From NCBI RefSeq assembly GCF_000243275.1, contig NZ_CM001437.1:3159192-3223191 (forward strand): a DNA stretch of 64,000 bases, written 5' to 3'. The first letter of the stretch is position 1. Each line of letters starts with the position of its first letter. The notes under the pieces are model-generated. The model saw nothing but the letters and a program-made list of their open reading frames with translations, searched no databases and was not told the DNA's origin. Position numbers and translations under genes: made by a program. Positions 26,191 to 36,500 of the stretch are shown piece after piece. This DNA comes from Myroides odoratus DSM 2801 (GTDB taxonomy: Bacteria > Bacteroidota > Bacteroidia > Flavobacteriales > Flavobacteriaceae).

Positions 26191-27009
26191 TTAGTACTGT
26201 TCATTTTCATTAGGGAAATCCACTGCTTTTACATCGTCAACATATTGTGCAACAGCATCTTTCATCTGATCAAAAATGTTTAAATAACGACGTAAGAATT
26301 TAGGGTTGAATTCGTGGGTTAATCCAATCATATCATGGATAACCAATACTTGTCCATCCACCCCATTACCAGCTCCGATACCAATAACAGGAATCGAAAT
26401 GCTTTCTGCTACTTTTTTCGCTAATGTAGCTGGAATTTTTTCTAATACAACAGCAAAACATCCGATTTCTTCTAGCATTTTAGCGTCTTTCATCAACTGT
26501 TCTGCCTCTTCCTCTTCTTTGGCTCTAACGGTGTACGTTCCAAATTTATAAATAGACTGAGGAGTTAAACCTAAATGCCCCATTACAGGAATACCCGCCT
26601 CTAAAATGCGTTTGATTCCTTCTTTGATTTCAATACCACCTTCCATTTTTACTGCATGTGCGCCACTTTCTTTCATAATTCGAATAGAAGAACGCAATGC
26701 CTCTTTAGGATCAGATTGGTAAGAACCAAAAGGTAAATCCACTACAATTAAAGCTCTATCTGCACCTCGTACTACCGATTGTGCATGGTATATCATTTGA
26801 TCTAGTGTGATCGGCAATGTTGTTTCGTGTCCTGCCATTACATTACTAGCAGAATCTCCAACTAACATGACATCAATTCCACCAGCTTCTAAAACCTTGG
26901 CCATTGAGTAATCATAACAAGTAAGCATTGATATTTTTTCTCCATTGGCTTTCATATCAATCAGCGACTTAGTAGTCACTTTTTTATAATCTTTCTTTGC
27001 TACTGACAT
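26191..27009 (-). CDS. panB: 3-methyl-2-oxobutanoate hydroxymethyltransferase (ketopantoate hydroxymethyltransferase)
   Basis: 272 residues, usual length. It catalyses the first committed step of pantothenate/CoA synthesis, adding a hydroxymethyl group from methylene-tetrahydrofolate to alpha-ketoisovalerate. Family signatures: [20 protein letters not shown], then [20 protein letters not shown] (metal-binding Asp in GDS), [17 protein letters not shown], and [16 protein letters not shown]. The C-terminal [20 protein letters not shown] is standard. Spaced 77 bp from the downstream synthase gene, with a terminator between. Confidence 0.97.
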   Translation of the reverse strand: MSVAKKDYKKVTTKSLIDMKANGEKISMLTCYDYSMAKVLEAGGIDVMLVGDSASNVMAGHETTLPITLDQMIYHAQSVVRGADRALIVVDLPFGSYQSDPKEALRSSIRIMKESGAHAVKMEGGIEIKEGIKRILEAGIPVMGHLGLTPQSIYKFGTYTVRAKEEEEAEQLMKDAKMLEEIGCFAVVLEKIPATLAKKVAESISIPVIGIGAGNGVDGQVLVIHDMIGLTHEFNPKFLRRYLNIFDQMKDAVAQYVDDVKAVDFPNENEQY

Positions 27010-27067
27010 TGTTGTTTATTTTGTAATTCCTTGTAAAAGTAGAGTAAAAAGACTTGAAATAAAAAAT

Positions 27068-28243
27068 TTAGCAGTAATAAATCAATTCTACTCGCAATAA
27101 TTCATTATTGCGAAACTCAAAACTGTAGAGTACATCCTCCACCGCAATGTAATAAGTATGTTCAATTGGATCAATGGTCGTGATTAATCCCTTGGCTAAT
27201 TTTAGGAAAAGTGCTTCTGTCGTATACTGCTCCAACAAGTGATTATCTAGGATAAAACCATTTTTATTGAGCATGTCCATTTTTCTTACCTTATAGGTAT
27301 GATCAAGGTCATGCGTGATAAATTCAGCCGAATTAAAGTAGGAGTTAGATTCATAATCCCCCAAGGCACAATCTTCTAAATTGGAAGATTCATCAATAGG
27401 ATACCCTAAGTAGTTGTGAATCCAATCGATATCAAAACCATCTATAGGTTCAACTTTTCCGTTTAAAGCAAAGCCAAATTGCTTTTTCTTCACCATTTTG
27501 TTCACTTTAGAGGAATCACCCACTTTAGGCATGGATTTAAATACTTCCAATTGCATTTTCAACAATTCTACTTTTTCCGTTTCATCTTGTTTTGTTGCAA
27601 AGTCGATATAAAGCTGAATGGCCTTTTGCGTTTCTTTGTCTTCGCTGTTCCAACCTAATTCTAAGATGCGCTCCGCGTATTTGCGTTGTTCGTTCACTTC
27701 GGTTGCTCCTTTGTACGCTTGGATCAACTCACTCATCACAGGGCGTTCACCTAAATATTGTACCGCTACATAACCATATCCATCTTTATACGAAATCGGC
27801 ACCCATGCATTTTTATCATACGGATAAAACTCAATCGGTACTGCCGTTCCAATTAAGACCGTTCCCAATACACTAGCGGTACTATTTGGGTATTCGCGCA
27901 CCTTTAATCCCGCTACAGTTGTGAAAAGGTGAGGAGATCCATAGTACTCATCCATTTCAATAATTGGAGCAGGTGCTTCAGGTGAATCTTCGGTATAGTA
28001 TTCTTTTAGGTTTTGGGTATCCACAATATAAATGGGATTCTCATAATCACGGTCGATCTGTACTAGGCGTTTGTTGATTTTCTCATAGTAAGAAAGATGT
28101 GCATTAGAAATAAAAATCCCTGCCTTTTGAGTCGCCGCTTTGTCTTTGTAAGCTTCTGTGGGCTTGGACGTGTATAAGGTTGGGGATTGTGCTAGAACCG
28201 GAAGGGTACAGCAAAATAATAAGGCTTGAACGAGTGTTTTCAT
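27068..28243 (-). CDS. Secreted SH3-domain protein
   Basis: 391 residues with a signal peptide (MKTLVQALLFCCTLPVLAQ). A bacterial SH3 domain covers roughly residues 110-170 (TTVAGLKVREYPNSTASVLG through DGYGYVAVQYLGERP). The rest has no recognised domain; there is a helical mid region (about 175-240) and a C-terminal part with repeated beta-like strands (HTYYIAVEDVLYSFEFRNN). SH3b domains often bind cell-wall peptides. Its role is unknown. Separated from panB by 58 bp on the same strand, possibly cotranscribed. Confidence 0.8.
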   Translation of the reverse strand: MKTLVQALLFCCTLPVLAQSPTLYTSKPTEAYKDKAATQKAGIFISNAHLSYYEKINKRLVQIDRDYENPIYIVDTQNLKEYYTEDSPEAPAPIIEMDEYYGSPHLFTTVAGLKVREYPNSTASVLGTVLIGTAVPIEFYPYDKNAWVPISYKDGYGYVAVQYLGERPVMSELIQAYKGATEVNEQRKYAERILELGWNSEDKETQKAIQLYIDFATKQDETEKVELLKMQLEVFKSMPKVGDSSKVNKMVKKKQFGFALNGKVEPIDGFDIDWIHNYLGYPIDESSNLEDCALGDYESNSYFNSAEFITHDLDHTYKVRKMDMLNKNGFILDNHLLEQYTTEALFLKLAKGLITTIDPIEHTYYIAVEDVLYSFEFRNNELLRVELIYYC

Positions 28244-28594
28244 ACGGTGTTCTGTTATTCAATATCGTTAATTGAGGACGCAAATGTGCTAAAAAAATCA
28301 ATACTGAAAATAGAAAAATGTAATGTAGGGCTGAATTTCACTATTTCTAGGGAGGAATGTAAAGTAAAGGATGTAATTGATAAATGATGTGTTTTATTAT
28401 ATGTGAGTCGGAAAATAAGAATGTTTTTAATGCAGTTTATGATTTGTTCGTCTACTTAGTCTCATTTTTACATATTATCTTTTTATTCTATTTGTTTTGT
28501 GTATTTTTAATAATTAAAGCTTTTTATATTTGTATTTTTAATATAATATGGTTTTTGTAGGTTTTTTTTGTGTAATATATAATATTTAACACTT
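28244..28594. other. A/T-rich leader region of the RHS operon
   Basis: About 350 bp of very A/T-rich sequence with long T-tracts. I see no gene or repeat. It separates the divergent SH3-protein gene from the RHS operon promoter. Confidence 0.5.
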
Positions 28595-28621
28595 TTGTTA
28601 AGTTAATTTGTGTTAGTTTTG
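28595..28621 (+). promoter_or_regulatory. Candidate promoter of the RHS toxin operon
   Basis: TTG (28595-28597), 16-bp spacer, TAGTTTTG (28614-28621), which fits the TAnnTTTG box. The spacer is slightly short. It lies about 90 bp upstream of the first start codon. Confidence 0.5.
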
Positions 28622-28709
28622 GTTTTTTTAAAATCTTATTTTTTTATTGTTGATTATGATTATAAAACAGTTTTTTCTAACCTTTTTAAATAAGAGATTA
28701 TGCTTTAAA

Positions 28710-31700
28710 ATGAAGCTTGTTTTTTTGTTTTTGATTACACCTTTGGCTTTTAGTCAGACTACATCAGCTGTCATTCAAGGGTATAATAAGGGGAAATATA
28801 GTAATGTGGAGAACTCTCCTAGCGTGAGTGGATTTAGAACTTTTGGGGACTTTTCTCCTAGTAATTTCATTGGAATTGTAGATGTTACGATGCCTATTCA
28901 TACCGTAAAATATAGGGATTTCAGTTTACCTATTGCTCTGAAATATCATAGTGGTATGGGAACAAAAGTAGTTTCTGAAGCTGGTCCAGTAGGTTTAGGA
29001 TGGCATTTAACTAGTGGAGGAGTTATCAGTTTAATTAAAAGTAAGGTTGATGAATCAGATTCCAATGGTAGACAACGAGTAGGTTCTGAGGCAGTTTTGA
29101 CTGAGGCAGATAATTGGAGCGAAAAATCTCGTTTAGCTACTTTTCTGCCATCTCCTCGTGATAGTAAAAACATTTTTTTTGGTTTTTCAATTGTTGATCG
29201 TTTGGTGAATTATGTTTTTGCTATTGATTTTTTAGATTATTCAGGGGAGATATATTTTGATCATCATAATAAGGCAAAATTTAGATCAACTAGTTCTAAA
29301 AAAATAGAGCTAAAAGAAATTAAATTCAAAACAGTTGGTACGAATAATAAGGCTATTGGTATTGAAAGTTTTAGTATAGTGGATGATAACGGAATAGAAT
29401 ATATTTTTGGTGGTCACACCAATAGTATTGAAGTTACTTATCAAGGCTATAATGCAAATGCATGTGTTACGCAAGGGCAGCAACGTATATGCGGTATGAT
29501 AAATTTTGAAGATGCAATGAGTAGAATTATGACAGGTAAGGAAACAGCGTGGCATCTTACTAAAATTATTTTTCCAAATACAGAAGAAATTACATTTGAA
29601 TATATTAAGGAACATCCCAATTACTCAACACGAATTTTTACTGATGTCAAATCGCTTTGGCTTAATAATTCTCAGCATGGTATATTTACAAGGGAAAATA
29701 ATACATTGAATACAGAACAGGCGACGGTTACTGCACCATCAAACCTGAGAGAAATTAAGACACCAACTTCAAGACTTGTATTTGAGTATAGAGTAGAAAA
29801 AAGCTTAGTTAAATATATTAGTGTTGGTCTTTATTATATGTTTAATGATTATGATTATAGTCAAGTGGGACCTTATAGTTCTGGGCCTAATGGTTTTACT
29901 TATTCGCAACTTATTCACAAAAGAGTTGCAACTGGTTTGTTACCTTATGATCTGGATTTTAATTCAGTTATGCGTGGATTTAGACAATTAGATAATATAG
30001 TAGTATATAATAATAAAAATGAGATAGAGAAAAGCATAGATTTTGCTTATACAGAAACTCAAAATGAACGAAGAAAATTATTAGGATTTGAGATTAAGGA
30101 TACGGGTAGCCAACAAGCAGAAAAGTATGCATTTAAGTATGACATGCCAAAAGTAGATTCTCCAATTTCAACGATGTACAATAAAGATGATTACGGATTC
30201 TATACGGATAATAAAGATTATCCAGGTTATATTGCAGACTGGAGTTACCCTGAGCTCGAAGGGCAAAATACATTACATTTTCTTATAGGAGATAATACTA
30301 AAAGAAATGCGTACATAGAAAATAGAAAACCTAAGATATCTCGTTTTAATACTTGGGAGATTTTGACCGAAATTACCTATCCAACGGGTGGAGTAACTAA
30401 ATTTGAATATGAATCCAATATGTATGGAGCCCTTGCAAAAAATTATCCTTTTGTTGTAGAATCTAATTATAATAATGAAGCAAAACCTGCGGGTGGAGTA
30501 AGAATAAAATCTGTAAAAAGTTTTGACTCGAATAATATTCTAACAAAATCAACTAGTTACAAATATGTTAAAGGATATGAAGGGTCTACGCCTACACCAA
30601 GTGGTATTTTAACCCATGTGCCGACTTATTTTGATATAACTAAAGGGACTATTGGAGTAAATAGAGATAATCTGGATTATAAACGTTGGTCTACAGAAGA
30701 TATATATCCTGCTCATCGTTTGCGTGGAAATCATATTACCTATAGTGAAGTAACAGAAGTAGATGATATGGATGAAAGTTTTGTAATTTATAAATACAAA
30801 AACTATGATAATGGATATCACGATAAACCTATATTGAATTATGCTAGTTCCTTTTCTCATGATACTCAGATGCTAAACGAACGAGGTGGACTTAAAAATG
30901 TGTGGCAAAATTGGGATGTAATTAGTATGGGATTAGAACGAGGACAGCTTTTGTCTAAAGCATATTATAAACCCATTAAGAATAATATTGATAAAAAAGG
31001 AGAAAAAATAAAAGAAGTTATCTATCAATATAATGAAAATCCTAATCGATTCGAGGATCATATTAGAACTGTCAATTTGTATGAAAATGCAACACATATA
31101 GCGGGTACGGGAGATTTACATTCTTTTAGCCTAGTTGCGAGTTTAATTTATACGTATACCCCTTATCTTACCAAAGAAACCGAGATTGATTATAATGGAA
31201 CGGCTAGTATCGTTAAAAAAGAAAGTTCTTACAAGTATAATGATACTTATAAAACTGTAGTAGAAAAAGAAGAAAAAATTGGAGATAAAATCTATAAAAC
31301 AACATATAAATATCCTTTTGATTTTTTAAATCAAACGGTTTATAAGGACATGGAGAAAAAAAATATCATTGCCCCTATTGTTCAAGAGGAGTATTATGTA
31401 AATAACGAAAGAGTTTTTGGCCAAAAGAACAATTATGCAAGATGGTATGAAGCTTTGGGGTGGCGTGATTTTACTGTAAATCCTTATGATCCAATTATAA
31501 CCCTTCAAGACAATGTGTTAAATCCACCCGTATTTGCATTAGCACATTGGCCTTTGCTAAAAAATATTGAGAAGCAGGATAAGCAAGGGAATTGGGAGAA
31601 AGAAGTTGATTTTTTATCCTATGATTCAAAGCATAATTTACTAAGTTCTAGAGATAAAACAGGTTTTGAAACCAATTATATCTGGGGATATAATAGAAGT

Positions 31701-32021
31701 TTGCCTATCTGGGTAGTTGCAAATACTTCTTATTCTTCAATACGTAGTTTATTAGGCAATAAAATCAAACAAATAGGTGATGCCCCTCTTCCTTTACAAG
31801 AAGATGTAGAAGCAGTTAACACGCTCTTAAAACAAAGCTCAGATTTAAAAGAAGCTGTTATAAATCATTATCTCTATGACCCTATCAAAGGATTAATCTA
31901 TAAAGAGAATGAAAGAGGGGGTAAAGAATACTACGAGTATGATGGATTTGGACGTTTGATTAAAGTTCAAGATAGTAAGAAAAACACCCTAATTGAATAT
32001 GAATATAACTATAAACAATAG
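28710..32021 (+). CDS. SpvB/YD-repeat-like secreted protein, first gene of the RHS locus
   Basis: 1103 residues from the ATG at 28710, which gives a good signal peptide (MKLVFLFLITPLAFSQ); the open frame begins 63 bases earlier without one. Early blocks such as FGDFSPSNFIGIVDVTMPIH and LPIALKYHSGMGTKVVSEAG with VGLGWHLTSGGVISL recall the SpvB-like N-terminal half of Tc/RHS-type toxins. The C terminus ends in a YD repeat (YYEYDGFGRLIKVQDSKKN). Such proteins commonly precede DUF6443/RHS genes in Bacteroidota. It may form the first half of the shell that encloses the RHS toxin (inference from TcB/TcC). Followed 4 bp later by the T9SS protein. No catalytic tip is seen. Confidence 0.8.
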   Translation: MKLVFLFLITPLAFSQTTSAVIQGYNKGKYSNVENSPSVSGFRTFGDFSPSNFIGIVDVTMPIHTVKYRDFSLPIALKYHSGMGTKVVSEAGPVGLGWHLTSGGVISLIKSKVDESDSNGRQRVGSEAVLTEADNWSEKSRLATFLPSPRDSKNIFFGFSIVDRLVNYVFAIDFLDYSGEIYFDHHNKAKFRSTSSKKIELKEIKFKTVGTNNKAIGIESFSIVDDNGIEYIFGGHTNSIEVTYQGYNANACVTQGQQRICGMINFEDAMSRIMTGKETAWHLTKIIFPNTEEITFEYIKEHPNYSTRIFTDVKSLWLNNSQHGIFTRENNTLNTEQATVTAPSNLREIKTPTSRLVFEYRVEKSLVKYISVGLYYMFNDYDYSQVGPYSSGPNGFTYSQLIHKRVATGLLPYDLDFNSVMRGFRQLDNIVVYNNKNEIEKSIDFAYTETQNERRKLLGFEIKDTGSQQAEKYAFKYDMPKVDSPISTMYNKDDYGFYTDNKDYPGYIADWSYPELEGQNTLHFLIGDNTKRNAYIENRKPKISRFNTWEILTEITYPTGGVTKFEYESNMYGALAKNYPFVVESNYNNEAKPAGGVRIKSVKSFDSNNILTKSTSYKYVKGYEGSTPTPSGILTHVPTYFDITKGTIGVNRDNLDYKRWSTEDIYPAHRLRGNHITYSEVTEVDDMDESFVIYKYKNYDNGYHDKPILNYASSFSHDTQMLNERGGLKNVWQNWDVISMGLERGQLLSKAYYKPIKNNIDKKGEKIKEVIYQYNENPNRFEDHIRTVNLYENATHIAGTGDLHSFSLVASLIYTYTPYLTKETEIDYNGTASIVKKESSYKYNDTYKTVVEKEEKIGDKIYKTTYKYPFDFLNQTVYKDMEKKNIIAPIVQEEYYVNNERVFGQKNNYARWYEALGWRDFTVNPYDPIITLQDNVLNPPVFALAHWPLLKNIEKQDKQGNWEKEVDFLSYDSKHNLLSSRDKTGFETNYIWGYNRSLPIWVVANTSYSSIRSLLGNKIKQIGDAPLPLQEDVEAVNTLLKQSSDLKEAVINHYLYDPIKGLIYKENERGGKEYYEYDGFGRLIKVQDSKKNTLIEYEYNYKQ

Positions 32022-32025
32022 CGGT

Positions 32026-33579
32026 ATGAAGATGAAATTACTAGTAGTAGCTCTTTTGGTTTCCACTTTTGGATTTAGTCAAAAAGTAAAATGGGAACAA
32101 ACGTTGGGTAGTACGCATTCGGAATATTTATTTGATGTAGTACCAACCGCGGATTATGGTTTTTTATTAGCGGGGAGTTCCCTGTCCAATGAAGGAGGAG
32201 ATATCAAAGCGAAGCGCCGTGGGAATATCGATGCTTGGTTGTGGAAGATGAAAGAGGATGGCGCCCAAGAATGGCAATATCGACTAGGAGGAGATGGAAA
32301 TGATTATTTGCACAGCATTTGCCATACGGCAGATGGTGGTTTTTTATTGGGTATTACGTCTACCTCTGGAAAATCAGGAGATAAAACAGAAGAAAATAAG
32401 GGTAAGGAAGATTTGTGGTTGGTGAAGCTTAATGCCGCTAAAACAATCGAATGGCAACGCAGTTATGGCGGAATAGGAACGGAGGAAATTGTCAAGGTGA
32501 TTGCCTTAAAAGGAGGAGATTATGTGGTACTAGCCAATAGCAATTCTGTTGTATCAGGAGATAAAACGGCTCCTTATTATGGAGGGATGGACCTGTGGAT
32601 TTTGCGATTAAATGCACAAGGTGCTATTGTGTGGCAGAAGAGCTATGGAGGGGAATATAAAGAAGTGGGGATTGATATTATCGAAACAAGCAATAGAGGT
32701 TTGCTTATTGGTGCTCAATCGAATTCTCCTCGCAGTGGCACTAAAACAGCTGAAGCTTATGGAGGTATGGATTATTGGTTGATTCAGTTAGATGCAACAG
32801 GAAAAGAGCAATGGCAACGCACCTACGGTGGAGCACAAGAAGAGGAACTAAAAGAAATTCAACAAGTAAAAGACGGAGGTTATGCGCTATTTGGTATGTC
32901 TAATTCAGATGTATCGGGAAGTAAAACCAGCAAACAAGAAAGTCAATTAGATTATTGGGTGGTTCAAGTGGATGAACGCGGTAGCGAAGTCAAATCATTT
33001 GTATATAGCTATGGGGATTATAATATCTTAACCAATGGTTTTGTGGATCCTAAGGGAGACTTCTTTTTAGGAGGGAGTAGTATTGCTAGTATAGAAAAGG
33101 CATCGACCTTTGAATATTTAGGTACTCGTTTGGATGGAGAACGCAGTGTTGCTTGGGAAAAATCCATCAGCAGCAAAGGCAACGATGTCTTGACTAAGGT
33201 AATTCAAACCCGCGATGGAGGGTATGTTTTTGCAGGTACGTCTAATGGTGAAAAGAGTAAGGTGAAGGCTGCACAAAAAGGAGGGAATGACTTTTGGATT
33301 GTCAAAGTAGAACCAGAGGAGAAAGAAAGAGAAGAGCCTACGCGTATTACATTGGAGGCCTTTCCCAACCCAACGACTGGTTTTTCGAATATCGTGATGA
33401 ATTTTGCCTATACCACAGGAAAAATGGAAGTTTACGATTTAGGTGGACGCTTGTTACAAAGCAGAGCAATTGAGTATCAAACGGAACCAGTTGATTTAAC
33501 AGCGCTATCTCGGGGCACCTATATTATTTGGGTGAAAACCGATACGGAAAGTGGAAGTATTAACGTGGTAAGAAGATAA
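32026..33579 (+). CDS. T9SS-sorted repeat (beta-propeller-like) surface protein in the RHS operon
   Basis: 517 residues with a signal peptide (MKLLVVALLVSTFGFSQK). Seven or so repeats of ~50 residues carry W(Q/E)...YGG.. , DGGY.. G.SNS..SGDKT and D.W.(V/I).L motifs, a blade-like pattern. The end is a type A T9SS sorting domain (FPNPTTGFSNIVMNF, then YDLGGRLL and the closing GTYIIWVKTDTESGSINVVR). It should therefore be exported across the outer membrane by T9SS and anchored to LPS or released. Position between two RHS-type genes (4 bp and 2 bp gaps) indicates one transcript. It might display or hold the RHS toxin on the surface; that is inference. Confidence 0.85.
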   Translation: MKMKLLVVALLVSTFGFSQKVKWEQTLGSTHSEYLFDVVPTADYGFLLAGSSLSNEGGDIKAKRRGNIDAWLWKMKEDGAQEWQYRLGGDGNDYLHSICHTADGGFLLGITSTSGKSGDKTEENKGKEDLWLVKLNAAKTIEWQRSYGGIGTEEIVKVIALKGGDYVVLANSNSVVSGDKTAPYYGGMDLWILRLNAQGAIVWQKSYGGEYKEVGIDIIETSNRGLLIGAQSNSPRSGTKTAEAYGGMDYWLIQLDATGKEQWQRTYGGAQEEELKEIQQVKDGGYALFGMSNSDVSGSKTSKQESQLDYWVVQVDERGSEVKSFVYSYGDYNILTNGFVDPKGDFFLGGSSIASIEKASTFEYLGTRLDGERSVAWEKSISSKGNDVLTKVIQTRDGGYVFAGTSNGEKSKVKAAQKGGNDFWIVKVEPEEKEREEPTRITLEAFPNPTTGFSNIVMNFAYTTGKMEVYDLGGRLLQSRAIEYQTEPVDLTALSRGTYIIWVKTDTESGSINVVRR

Positions 33580-33581
33580 AA

Positions 33582-36500
33582 ATGAAAAAGATATATATAC
33601 TGGTAGCATTTTGTTTGGGAGTTAGTGTTTTCGGACAAACTCGCACAGAAAACTACATCAAGACAACACAACCTCAGTACGCAACTAGCAATCCACTGCT
33701 GTCTGTACTGGATAGACCAAAGTTAGAAACTGTGGTTTATTATGATGGTTTAGGCCGCCCGAAGCAGGAAATTGCAGTGGGAATAGGACCTAAAAATAAG
33801 AATGTTATTAAGCATATCGAATATGAACTGAATATTGGGCAGACGAAAGAATATCTCCCGTTTGTCTACAATTATAATCCAGATACAGGACAAGATCAAG
33901 GCTTTGTAGTTGAGTCAACAACAAATAAGATGCCTTATTTGTCCTATGCTAAAAGTCAAACGGAGACATTTTACAACAGTGAAAAATACGAACGCACGAC
34001 CAACCCGTATAGTGAAACGGAGTTTGAAAAATCGCCTTTAAAGCGGGTCTTACAACAAGCCTCACCTGGGGAAGATTGGAAAATGGCTGACAATGCAAGC
34101 CATACGGTCAAGCATACCTATAGGTTTAATATGGCCAACCACGTAAAGAAATTCAAAGCGATAGCGACTTGGAATGCGAGTTTGAAAGCGTATGACATTC
34201 GCCTGGTGGATGAGGGGTATTTTGCCGCCAATAAGCTGTATGTAACTTCAACCAAAGATGAGGATGGTAATTATTCGGAGCGTTTCACGGATCAAGAGGA
34301 CAAAGTCTTGGCTACGGTTCAAGTGCTAGACCGTGAATTGGCTGTTGTAGATCCTATTTGGCCAGGTGGTTCGTTATCTGGAGGCATTACTAGTGGCGTT
34401 TCAAATGAGCTAGCAGGAAAAAGTGTAAGTGAAATCATCAATCATGCGGAAGACATTGGGAATAACTTGACGGATCAGGTATCTGAAGGAGTGAACTCAC
34501 TTACTCCACCTGTCAACCCGATAAATCCAGGTATTTTGAACCCGTATGTTGGAATCGCGCTTTATACTTATTATGTCTATGACCAGTATAATAACTTAAC
34601 GTATGTATTACCTCCTTTGGCCTATGGAAAGACGGATGCCACTATTTTAGATAAGTTGTGTTATCAGTACAAATACGACCACAAGAATCGCTTGGTGGCG
34701 AAGAAACTCCCCGGAAAAGAATGGGAGTTTATGGTGTATGATAAAGCCGATCGCCTATTGGCACAAGGTCCGGTGTATAGTCCTTTTGGAGACGAAGCAA
34801 AAGGTTGGATGTTTAGCAAATACGATGCTTTTGGGCGTGTGGTATATACTGGATTCTATACGGGAACTCCAAGTACAGCAGCAGGAAGAGCTACGTTTCA
34901 AGGACAGGTGGACACAACAGTTGATTTTCACGAGAAAAAAGCTACAGTTAGTACAATCGATCAAGTATCGGTTCCCTATACTAATGTGACTCTACCTAAA
35001 ACCGCAATCAAAATTTTAGGAGTCAACTACTATGATGATTATAGCTTTGCAGGAGCGCCTGCTGCTATTGAAACAATAGAAGCAGAAGAAGTAATCACCC
35101 AGGTCAAAGGATTGCCTACAGGTGCTTGGACTCGAGTGATTACCACAGCGAATGAAGCACAAGGAACACTCAGTTATATGCTCTACGATTACAAAGAACG
35201 CGTATTGAGAAGTTACAAAACCAATACTTTGGGAGGTTATACCCAAGTTGATACGAAGTACAACTTCCGAGGTCTTCCAACCAAAACGCTGACCAGTCAC
35301 AAGTATAAAAATGGAGTAGATCCCACCACTATAGAACAGCGTCATTATTATGATAAGGCTGAACGTCTGTTGTATCAAACCCATAAAATAGGTAATGCTG
35401 ATCCAGTAGTTCTTTTTGAAAATGTATACGATGAATTAGGACGTATCAAACAGAAACGAATAGGAGGAAGAGAAAGACTCCAGGTGATTATTCAACCAAG
35501 AGAAGCAGTACAGAATGCCAACCCTGTTTTTTTAGACAACCCAATACGTACCTCCTTTTTGCAAGAAATTAATTACACGTACAATATCCGCGGTTGGTTA
35601 ACCCAGGTAAACAGTACGAGTAATTTAGAGGCTGGTGATTTTGGCAAGAAAGCTTTGTTTGCAATGAAGCTGAACTACAATACCTTGGATAGTGAGGGAA
35701 TTAGTGGAGTCAAGAAATTATACAACGGAAACATTGCTGAACAAACCTGGAAAACAGCCCAAGACAATGTATTGCGTCGTTATAGCTATGCGTATGATAA
35801 AGTTAACCGTTTAAAAGCAGGAACCTACCAAGAACCTGGAGGTATCACACCTATCATCGGATTGTATGATGAAACAATGAACTACGATGCCAATGGTAAT
35901 ATTACGAGCTTAAACCGCAAAGGACGCAGTGTGAATACGGCCATTGCGTTGGATCTCGATCAGCTGATTTACAGTTATGAGGGTAATATCCTGCAAAAAG
36001 TAGTAGACAGTTCCAACAATACTGATGGCTTCAAACAAGGGAGTACGGCTGATAAACACTACGATTACGATAGTTTTGGTAACCTGAAAGTAGACCGAAA
36101 CAAGGGAATTACGACGATGAAGTACAACCATCTGAATTTACCTACTGAAGTAGTTTTTGCAGCCGGAAAAATTACGTACCTTTATACAGCCACAGGTGAA
36201 AAAGTACAGAAAAAAGTAACCCAAGGCAGTACAACAGTCGTTACAGATTATATCGATGGCTTCCAGTATGTCAATGGTGTATTGAGTTTCTTCCCTACAG
36301 CAGAAGGATATTTCAATGCAGAGACTAGTAGCTATGTATACCAATACCGAGACCATTTAGGCAACGTCCGTTTAAGCTATTCGGATGCGGATAAAAATGA
36401 TAAAATCGACGTTGGCGAGATCATTGAAGAAACGAATTACTATCCATTTGGCTTGGCACATCAAGGGTATAATGAGAAGAATAATACCATTGGTGAAAAA

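Noticed and set aside
34738..34989. 83-codon frame inside the RHS gene
   Set aside because: Out-of-frame shadow of the YD-repeat region.
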